Assembly (NCBI GenBank): GCA_012839865.1 | Contig: DUMO01000010.1 | Span: 1-40,291, forward strand | Source: Clostridiaceae bacterium | GTDB taxonomy: Bacteria; Bacillota; Clostridia; CAYPLH01; DUMO01 | Direction of reading: 5' to 3' | DNA: 40,291 nt | In this document: positions 34,795-40,291 of the stretch, in pieces | Layout of the letters: every line of letters starts with the position of its first letter | Numbering within the stretch: the first letter of the stretch is position 1 | Notes under the pieces: generated by a model | Databases searched by the model: none | The model's input: only the letters and a program-made list of their open reading frames with translations | What the model was told of the DNA's origin: nothing | Translations under genes and position numbers: made by a program

Positions 34795-36390
34795 ATGTTG
34801 AATCAATATAGATATTTGGTAGATTTTAACACAGATGAACTGGAAAAGGAATATTTTGATGCGGTGATTGTCGGAAGCGGTATTGCAGGGGTTTACACAG
34901 CTTTGGTCATACCTGACAATTTGCACATAGCAATTTTGACCAAGGAAACTCTTGATATAAGCAATTCTGTTCTTGCCCAGGGAGGCATCGCCGTATCGCT
35001 GGATAAAGAAGATTCACCCGAATTGCATTTCAAGGACACTATTTTTGCAGGAGCCGGGCTTTGCAACGAGGATAGTGTGTGGGTGCTTGTAAACGAAGCC
35101 GCTGAAAACATAAATAGTTTGTGCAAGTTTGGTGTCAACTTCGATAAAAGCGGCAAAGGCGAGCTGGCCTTGGGGCGTGAAGCTGCCCACAGCAAAAACA
35201 GGATAATCCACGTGGGAGATGCCACGGGGAAGGAAGTATGCGACAAGCTGATTCACAATGTACTGAACAAGAAAAATGTTGAAATAAAAGAGAGAACCTT
35301 TGCAATTGATATTCTGACTTCGGACGGAAAATGCAATGGTGTCCTGGCTTACGACGAGGACAGCGGTAAGCTCAAGGTATATGCTTCACCCAATGTGGTT
35401 TGTGCAACCGGCGGATATGGCCAGCTTTATGAGTACACCACAAATCCGGAGGTGGCCACAGGCGACGGCACATGCATGGCGTACCGGGCAGGGGCTACCC
35501 TAATGGATCTTGAATTTGTACAGTTCCATCCAACCGTTCTTTACCATCCTGATAATAAAAGTTTTCTCATATCGGAGGCTGTAAGGGGTGAAGGGGCGAG
35601 GCTTATAAATGCCGAGGGCAAACGCTTCATGCAGGAATACCACGAGCTTATGGAGCTTGCTCCAAGGGATGTTGTTGCCAGGTCTATATTTAAGGAAATG
35701 AAAAAGACAAACTCCTCCAATGTGTATCTTGACATAACCTTCAAAGACAGCGAATATATAAAAAAGAGGTTCCCCACCATATATAGCACCTGCCTGAAAT
35801 ATGGAATAGACATTACAAAGGATTATATACCTGTAGCGCCTGCCGAGCATTACAGCATGGGGGGCATAAAGACGGATGCTTACGGCAGGACAAATATAGA
35901 AGGATTTTTCGCCTGTGGGGAAGCGGGCTGCAACGGTATACACGGTGCCAACAGGCTTGCAAGCAACTCCCTACTGGAAGGCCTTGTTTTCGGACGGCGA
36001 ATAGGGCAGGAAATAGCCAACAGGCGGATTGACAAGACAGAAGCTGTTTCTGTGAATTACAAAACAGACAGAAAGCTTTTGAGCATCGACAGGGATGCCA
36101 TAAAGAAGGACATCAAGAGAACAATGACCGAATATGTAGGAATAGAACGCAACGAGCAAGGACTTCTTACGGCGAGGGAAAAAATAAGAAATTACAAGTC
36201 GCAGGTTGAGAACTTGAAAAATGAAAGCATAAAGGATTTTGAAATTCAGAACATGCTGACTCTTTCGGAGCTTGTAATCAATTCAGCCCTTGAAAGAAAA
36301 GAGAGCCGCGGAGCCCATTATCGTTCCGACTACAGCAAGAGGGACGACGAAAACTGGAAACGGCACATACTGGTGCAGCGGAAAATATAG
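34795..36390 (+). CDS. nadB: L-aspartate oxidase
   Basis: FAD enzyme that oxidises L-aspartate to iminoaspartate for NadA. It has 531 residues. The FAD motif is VGSGIAGVYTALVI, then the AQGGIAVSL segment, the substrate region GEGARLINAEGKRFM, the active-site stretch HYSMGGIKTDAYGRTN, and GANRLASNSLLEGLVFGRR. In anaerobes fumarate rather than oxygen is the likely acceptor. AGAAGG lies 5 nt before the ATG. nadC follows after 118 bp of repeat DNA. Confidence 0.96.
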   Translation: MLNQYRYLVDFNTDELEKEYFDAVIVGSGIAGVYTALVIPDNLHIAILTKETLDISNSVLAQGGIAVSLDKEDSPELHFKDTIFAGAGLCNEDSVWVLVNEAAENINSLCKFGVNFDKSGKGELALGREAAHSKNRIIHVGDATGKEVCDKLIHNVLNKKNVEIKERTFAIDILTSDGKCNGVLAYDEDSGKLKVYASPNVVCATGGYGQLYEYTTNPEVATGDGTCMAYRAGATLMDLEFVQFHPTVLYHPDNKSFLISEAVRGEGARLINAEGKRFMQEYHELMELAPRDVVARSIFKEMKKTNSSNVYLDITFKDSEYIKKRFPTIYSTCLKYGIDITKDYIPVAPAEHYSMGGIKTDAYGRTNIEGFFACGEAGCNGIHGANRLASNSLLEGLVFGRRIGQEIANRRIDKTEAVSVNYKTDRKLLSIDRDAIKKDIKRTMTEYVGIERNEQGLLTAREKIRNYKSQVENLKNESIKDFEIQNMLTLSELVINSALERKESRGAHYRSDYSKRDDENWKRHILVQRKI

Positions 36391-36507
36391 AGGTACCAGG
36401 GGGACGGTTCTTGTGGTTCCTTTCAGGTGGGACAGGGGATGATTCCTGTCCCGGTAAGATAAAAACGGGACAAGGAACCGTCCCCTGTCCCGGGTGAGGA
36501 GGCAGAA
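36391..36507. repeat. GGGACGG-family palindrome cluster between nadB and nadC
   Basis: Three elements are packed here: ACCAGGGGGACGGTTCTTGT near 36395, the hairpin GGGACAGG/CCTGTCCC around 36430-36453, and an inverse copy GGAACCGTCCCCTGTCCCGG around 36475-36494. The last ends beside the nadC ribosome site. Hairpin formation could lower read-through from nadB. Confidence 0.75.
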
Positions 36508-36508
36508 T

Positions 36509-37342
36509 ATGTTAAGTACCACTTTAATAGATAAAATAATAGAAAATGCTCTGATGGAGGATATGCCTTACGGCGATATCACCACCGACAATCTTATCCC
36601 TGAAGATTCCGTTTCCGAAGGGTATATTGTTGCGAAAGAACCAGGTGTGATTGCAGGGATTGAGGTTGCGGAAAGGGTATTTCACCTGCTCGACAAAAGC
36701 ATACAATTAAAGCTCCATGTTAAAGACGGAGATTATGTAAATAAAGGTGATATCATACTTGAAATAAAGGGAAACACAAGAGCCATTTTAAAAGGCGAAA
36801 GGACTGCCCTGAACCTGTTCCAGAGGATGTGCGGCATTGCAACCTTAACCTATAGAATAAAGGAGCAAGTCAGGGATTTGCCGGTAAGAATCGTAGACAC
36901 CAGAAAAACCGTACCCGGGCTTCGCTATCTGGACAAATATTCCGTAAGATGTGGGGGAGGACATAACCACAGGCTGGGTTTGTCCGATGCGGTACTTATC
37001 AAGGACAATCATATAAATGCCTCGGGAGGAATCAAAAAGGCTGTGGAAAAAGCCAGGGAAAGCATACCTCACACCATGACAATTGAAGTTGAAACCACAA
37101 CAATGGAAGAGGTGCAGGAAGCACTGGATGCCGGTGCGGACATTATCATGCTGGACAACATGAACCTGGAGCAAATGAAGCAGGCTGTTGAGCTAATAAA
37201 CAAAAGGGCACTGGTGGAGGCCTCCGGGAATATTACCATGGAAACTGTGCGAAATGTTGCTTTAACCGGTGTGGATATCATTTCAATAGGAGCCCTGACA
37301 CATTCAGTGAAGGCAATGGATCTGAGTTTGAAACTTAAATAG
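36509..37342 (+). CDS. nadC: nicotinate-nucleotide pyrophosphorylase (quinolinate phosphoribosyltransferase)
   Basis: Converts quinolinate and PRPP to nicotinate mononucleotide, completing the de novo branch that nadA and nadB feed. It has 277 residues from the ATG at 36509, chosen because GAGGAGG ends 6 nt upstream; an in-frame GTG at 36494 precedes that site. Motifs are the N-terminal EDMPYGDITTDNLI, the central DTRKTVPGLR, GGGHNHRLGLSDAVLIKDNH, and the C-terminal ADIIMLDNM and SGNITMETV. The gene ends facing the lipase-like gene. Confidence 0.96.
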   Translation: MLSTTLIDKIIENALMEDMPYGDITTDNLIPEDSVSEGYIVAKEPGVIAGIEVAERVFHLLDKSIQLKLHVKDGDYVNKGDIILEIKGNTRAILKGERTALNLFQRMCGIATLTYRIKEQVRDLPVRIVDTRKTVPGLRYLDKYSVRCGGGHNHRLGLSDAVLIKDNHINASGGIKKAVEKARESIPHTMTIEVETTTMEEVQEALDAGADIIMLDNMNLEQMKQAVELINKRALVEASGNITMETVRNVALTGVDIISIGALTHSVKAMDLSLKLK

Positions 37343-37368
37343 TATATTGACAGCATGTAATTACATCA

Positions 37369-37598
37369 TGTGGATAAAACTAATTTTCATCCACAATTTA
37401 TACACATCAATGTGAAAAAATACTTTGAAAATGCTGAAAAGCCTGATAACATAAGGATTTCGGGATTCCACATATTTTTTGGTTATCCACAGGTTGAGAA
37501 ATAAAACTCAAAATATTTCCTGAAACCAAGAGGGTTTTAGCCTCCCTGAACTGTTGTGGAAAAGAGTAGACATCCATCATCTCAACTGCTGTGGATAA
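37369..37598. other. dense DnaA-box cluster in the nadC-lipase convergent gap
   Basis: Perfect TTATCCACA sites are at 37369-37377 (minus), 37483-37491 (plus) and 37590-37598 (minus, inside the lipase 3' end). Further TTWTNCACA matches are TTATACACA (37398-37406, plus), TTTTTCACA (37411-37419, minus) and TTTTCCACA (37555-37563, minus). TCATCCACA (37387-37395) has one mismatch. The probable oriC at 6.6-7.5 kb has only one perfect site. Both flanking genes end here, so no promoter role is obvious. Confidence 0.8.
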
Positions 37599-38773
37599 TC
37601 AAGCTCGGTATTCAACAGTTCCAGTACTCTGTCAAAAACTGTGGTATTGTTTAGAATTGCTTTGTGGTTCCTGGCTTCAATGGAACCGCTCTTTAAAAGA
37701 TCCTCCACGGAAAGGGCTTCTCCCCCCAGGTCGAAAATCTCGGTTTTTATCCCCCATTTTGAAAGACTGGCACTTTCCGGAGTTACAACTTCATCATTTT
37801 TCCCCAGCAAATTTATTGCCTGGACGGTGTTGTTGAGCCCCTTGTTCACCATTGACGGCAGGATGTTGACCAAAAGGTCGCTGTCGGGCACCATGTCCCG
37901 GACACCTTTGTCGTCGAAATACTCCGCCCCAAGGGATGCCCAAACGGAACCCTTGTGGGGAACCGAAACAAAAATAATTTTTCTTGCATCGTTGCGTTTG
38001 ACATACTCATGGCTGGTTGTGTAATACCGGGCAACAAGGCCCCCCATGCTGTGGGCCACAATGTCAAACCTTGAAACCTGAACACCTTTTGAAAGATAAT
38101 CCTTCTTTATGGAATCCATAAATAAAGGAAGCTGCTCTGCGGCAGGTATGACTCCGTCTTCGGAGGAGTATTCAAATGTATAGCTCTCGCAACCCCTTGA
38201 ATCAATATATTCCTTCATATTATTATATATATAGGCAGTCTCCTGATAGCCATGTATGAGTATTACCGGGACAGGCGCAAGAGACAGGCTCAATGTGGAA
38301 AGATTTGAAGTGCCTTCAATAGAAGCCTTTATATTGACACCTTTAAAATCAGCGCTATTTTCCGGTTCATCCCCAGGGTTGTTTTCCCCCATATTCCCAC
38401 TGTCATTTTCCGGCGTATTCTCAGGTTCATTTTCCAGTCTGTCCGGCGGTATGTAGTATGCCAGGCATTCTCCAAAAGCGTTGGTCCTGGTGCTCTTTGG
38501 ATAAACTTCCCCCGGACCGCCGGTAACTTCAAATGTTATTTTGACGTTTTCCACCGGTAAATCGTAGTTGTCCCGGACTTCCGCCCTTATAAGCAGCCTG
38601 TTGGAAGAGTCGGCGGCTACGCTGTCTACCTGAGGATTGACCGTGGACAAATGAATATTAAGAAGGCTGCGTTTTTGAAAGAAATTATTTACATAGCTTT
38701 CAATGTCACTATATGAAAATAATATAAATGCCAAAACCAGCAATAACACTATAATTAACTGATGCTTCTTCAA
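37577..38773 (-). CDS. secreted lipase-like alpha/beta hydrolase with an Ig-like (Big-1 type) domain
   Basis: It has 398 residues. An N-terminal hydrophobic segment (IIVLLLVLAFILFSY) is a signal peptide or anchor. Residues about 40-160 look like an invasin-type Ig domain (EVRDNYDLPVENVKITFEV, TNAFGECLAYY). The domain is interrupted at 113-141 by a Glu/Asn/Pro low-complexity insert. From 168 there is an alpha/beta hydrolase: the oxyanion motif LIHGYQET, nucleophile Ser242 in VAHSMGGLVARYY, and a candidate catalytic His in EARNHKAIL. The TTG start at 38773 follows GAGGAG by 7 nt. The substrate is unknown; lipid or ester hydrolysis at the cell surface is inferred. Confidence 0.8.
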   Translation of the reverse strand: MKKHQLIIVLLLVLAFILFSYSDIESYVNNFFQKRSLLNIHLSTVNPQVDSVAADSSNRLLIRAEVRDNYDLPVENVKITFEVTGGPGEVYPKSTRTNAFGECLAYYIPPDRLENEPENTPENDSGNMGENNPGDEPENSADFKGVNIKASIEGTSNLSTLSLSLAPVPVILIHGYQETAYIYNNMKEYIDSRGCESYTFEYSSEDGVIPAAEQLPLFMDSIKKDYLSKGVQVSRFDIVAHSMGGLVARYYTTSHEYVKRNDARKIIFVSVPHKGSVWASLGAEYFDDKGVRDMVPDSDLLVNILPSMVNKGLNNTVQAINLLGKNDEVVTPESASLSKWGIKTEIFDLGGEALSVEDLLKSGSIEARNHKAILNNTTVFDRVLELLNTELDYPQQLR

Positions 38774-39023
38774 TTTGACACTCCTCTGGGTTTAATTTTC
38801 ATATGCCTGTCTTAAAAAAATCAGATCTTCTTATAATATGATTATAACTTAAAAAGCAAAATGATGTAACTTGGTATGAAATAAATACGGGAAATGTATT
38901 ATTTGTTATTGTCCGGCCGCTTTCCAGGCAATTCATACACATCCGCCGAAATAATTAATTTTTTTAAAATGGAGAAAATAATTTATGAGCAACTTCATTA
39001 ATTAATGGAGGGATGTAATTAAT

Positions 39024-39455
39024 ATGAAAGTACGAGATATAATGACCAAAAATGTAGCATATATCAACCCAATGGCCAATGTAATTGAAGCCGCACAAAT
39101 CATGCAAAAGCACAACGTCGGATCAGTTCCTGTATGTGATGAGAACGGTGTGCAGGGAATAGTGACCGACAGGGACATTATTGTAAGAAATATTGCACAC
39201 GGTAAAAATCCTGCGGAAACCCAGGTTAAAGATGTTATGACCACAAATGTATCGACTGTGACACCTGATACGGATGTTGAAGACGCGGCAAAAATTATGG
39301 CGCAGCAGCAGGTAAGAAGACTTCCTGTTGTGGATAACAACATGGTTGTCGGAATGATTTCACTGGGTGACTTTGCTGTAAATTCAAGAACCGATGTTGA
39401 GGCTTCGGAAGCACTGTCTGAAATATCAAAACCATCCCAGCCTGTAAACATGTAA
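39024..39455 (+). CDS. CBS-domain protein
   Basis: A 143-residue protein built of two CBS domains: residues 1-60 (VRDIMTKNVAYINPMANVIE, then GIVTDRDIIVR) and 68-125 (VKDVMTTNVSTVTPDTDVED, then RRLPVVDNNMVVG). Tandem CBS pairs bind adenosine nucleotides and sense energy state. No other domain is attached, and the family is common beside spore and stress genes in clostridia. GGAGGG lies 11 nt before the ATG. A hairpin follows the gene. The ligand and partner are unknown. Confidence 0.88.
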   Translation: MKVRDIMTKNVAYINPMANVIEAAQIMQKHNVGSVPVCDENGVQGIVTDRDIIVRNIAHGKNPAETQVKDVMTTNVSTVTPDTDVEDAAKIMAQQQVRRLPVVDNNMVVGMISLGDFAVNSRTDVEASEALSEISKPSQPVNM

Positions 39456-39470
39456 GTGAAGTTGCAGCGA

Positions 39471-39576
39471 GCGTAAGGCTGTTACAGCCTTGCGCACTTT
39501 ACATATGAAGGATATCATTCCGAAAAAGGAAACTGTTTCAATGGTTTCACAGCCTTGCGCGCTTTACATATGAAGG
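39471..39576. repeat. hairpin and 28-bp direct repeat downstream of the CBS gene
   Basis: GCGTAAGGCTG (39471-39481) pairs with CAGCCTTGCGC (39485-39495) around TTA, with one G-U pair. A 28-bp stretch beginning ACAGCCTTGCGC recurs at 39484-39511 and 39549-39576 with one difference. No coding frame is supported. Confidence 0.7.
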
Positions 39577-39639
39577 CATCATCATCATATCCCCCACAAA
39601 TTGTTGTCATAATAATTTTCTATGTGCGCAAAATAAAAA

Positions 39640-39659
39640 TGGTGCATTATAATGCACCA
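39640..39659. promoter_or_regulatory. perfect 20-bp palindrome upstream of the SASP gene
   Basis: TGGTGCATTATAATGCACCA is an exact palindrome with no loop. It contains TATAAT (39648-39653) and CATTATA (39645-39651), the latter matching the CATHHTA -10 pattern of forespore sigma factors G and F. No convincing sigma-G -35 was seen. It could be an operator over a forespore promoter. Confidence 0.45.
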
Positions 39660-39694
39660 AACTCTGGTCCCTCAAGGACGAAGGAGAGATAATT

Positions 39695-39874
39695 GTGGCC
39701 AAAAGGCGTAGCATGATGTCAGAAAGCCTCAAAGCTGAAATAGCTAAGGAGCTTGGAGTCTACGACACTGTGTCACGGGAAGGCGGATGGGGTTCCGTAT
39801 CATCCAGAAACTGTGGTAATATAGTTAAAAAGGCTATAGAAATGGCAGAGAGAACCCACGGTAACGGGAAATAA
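39695..39874 (+). CDS. small acid-soluble spore protein, alpha/beta type
   Basis: A 59-residue product starting at GTG (39695), with AAGGAG 8 nt upstream. The core SESLKAEIAKELGVYD and the motif NIVKKAIEMAE match the alpha/beta SASP family, which coats and protects DNA in dormant spores. A conserved basic N-terminus (MAKRRSMM) precedes them. The usual GPR protease site region is only partly visible around YDTVSREGGWG. Expression in the forespore is expected. The gene is monocistronic, with a terminator 14 bp after the stop. Confidence 0.88.
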   Translation: MAKRRSMMSESLKAEIAKELGVYDTVSREGGWGSVSSRNCGNIVKKAIEMAERTHGNGK

Positions 39875-39887
39875 CCCTATAAGCAGC

Positions 39888-39909
39888 AAAGCCGGCTGAT
39901 GCCGGCTTT
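39888..39909 (+). terminator. terminator of the SASP gene
   Basis: A perfect 9-bp stem, AAAGCCGGC (39888-39896) with GCCGGCTTT (39901-39909), encloses 4 nt and runs into TTT and ATTATT. Confidence 0.85.
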
Positions 39910-40018
39910 ATTATTAACAATCGGAGCATCGCTTAAATCAAGGTTCAGGCAAACCTTTCGAGGGTTTTATCGTTTATTTCAAGTCTATTACAATTTCTTT
40001 ACACTTAAGGGGCATTTG

Positions 40019-40047
40019 TTGACTGGCAAAATGCCCGATGATATAAT
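40019..40047 (+). promoter_or_regulatory. near-consensus sigma-A promoter
   Basis: TTGACT (40019-40024) and TATAAT (40042-40047) are spaced by exactly 17 bp. The start of transcription should be near 40054, giving a leader of about 136 nt before the last gene. Confidence 0.8.
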
Positions 40048-40053
40048 TAGTCA

Positions 40054-40189
40054 CGTGTTAAAGGCAGGAATCTCTTGCCCTGACAAACACACAAGGGGTT
40101 AGGTTTGTAACCGGGGGTTTAAGGACGAAACCTGATCCTGTTTAATAATAGTCCGTATCCCCATAAAAATTTTACAAGGAGGAAATCGC
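40054..40189 (+). promoter_or_regulatory. long structured leader of the surface-protein gene
   Basis: Two mutually exclusive pairings are visible: GGTTA/TAACC (40097-40112) and AGGTTT/AAACCT (40101-40133). GGCAGGAATCTCTTGCC (about 40062-40078) can form another hairpin. No known riboswitch was recognised. Such a leader could stabilise an abundant mRNA. Confidence 0.4.
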
Positions 40190-40291
40190 ATGAAGAATCT
40201 CAAAAAGCTAATGGCAGTCGTACTTGCAGTTGCAATGCTCGCAACTTCATTACTTACTGTCACAGCAGCCGGGGATCAATATAAGTATCTG
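40190..40291 (+). CDS. secreted surface protein, N-terminal fragment (probable S-layer protein)
   Basis: Only the first 34 codons are inside the window. They read MKNLKKLMAVVLAVAMLATS, then LLTVTAAGDQYKYL, a classical signal peptide with a cleavage site near TAA-GD. AAGGAGG lies 7 nt before the ATG. The near-consensus promoter and long leader suggest very high expression. Together with the SLH protein nearby, an S-layer or SLH protein is the best guess, but the diagnostic domains lie outside the window. Confidence 0.7.
   Translation, partial: MKNLKKLMAVVLAVAMLATSLLTVTAAGDQYKYL

Noticed and set aside
40048-40063. CACGTG core at about 40052, considered as a parS site
   Set aside because: Flanking bases do not match the TGTTTCACGTGAAACA pattern; only the hexamer is shared.

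Overview
The window covers the replication-origin neighbourhood of a low-to-moderate GC, spore-forming Gram-positive chromosome, most likely a clostridium. The evidence is the order dnaN-dnaA / rpmH-rnpA-yidD-yidC-jag-mnmE-mnmG-rsmG-noc, an alpha/beta-type small acid-soluble spore protein, an AgrB homologue, SLH-domain surface proteins and strong AGGAGG-type ribosome binding sites. The mix of SLH proteins, nadABC and Opp genes near the origin resembles Acetivibrio (Clostridium) thermocellus; that assignment is from memory and is not proven here.

Layout. Positions 131-6611 are on the minus strand: rlmD, mscL, recF, dnaN and dnaA. The 6612-7499 gap carries DnaA boxes, an AT-rich stretch and the divergent dnaA and rpmH promoters. 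It is the probable oriC, because genes point away from it on both sides. From 7500 nearly everything is on the plus strand. First come ribosome/RNA, membrane-insertion and tRNA-modification genes (rpmH to rsmG) and the nucleoid-occlusion gene noc. Then follow a five-gene oligopeptide ABC transporter (oppBCDF, oppA) and gyrA. After these lie envelope genes (an O-antigen-ligase-like membrane protein, a 1193-residue SLH protein), an orphan agrB and the de novo NAD operon nadA-nadB-nadC. A minus-strand secreted lipase-like gene, a CBS-domain protein, a spore SASP and the first 34 codons of a secreted protein (probably S-layer) close the window. A small zinc-ribbon protein is encoded on the minus strand at 28.5-29.0 kb.

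Working together: dnaA, dnaN, recF and gyrA start and sustain replication, and noc couples division to chromosome position. rnpA, rpmH, mnmE, mnmG, rsmG and rlmD serve RNA maturation. yidC, yidD and jag serve membrane insertion. The Opp system imports peptides. The right-hand third is devoted mainly to the cell surface and NAD synthesis.

The most unusual material is non-coding. (1) A dense DnaA-box cluster (three perfect TTATCCACA sites plus variants in 230 bp) lies between the converging nadC and lipase genes, about 30 kb from oriC. (2) A roughly 200-bp structured repeat occurs twice (12.0 and 23.0 kb); its outer arms differ between copies but stay self-complementary within each copy. (3) A shared leader hairpin with a TTTAG loop precedes both mnmE and agrB and looks like an IS200/IS605 right-end (omega-RNA-like) motif. 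(4) A degenerate 17-bp tandem array follows noc. (5) A dispersed GGGACGGTTC palindrome family occurs throughout. No rRNA, tRNA, CRISPR array or complete insertion sequence was seen.
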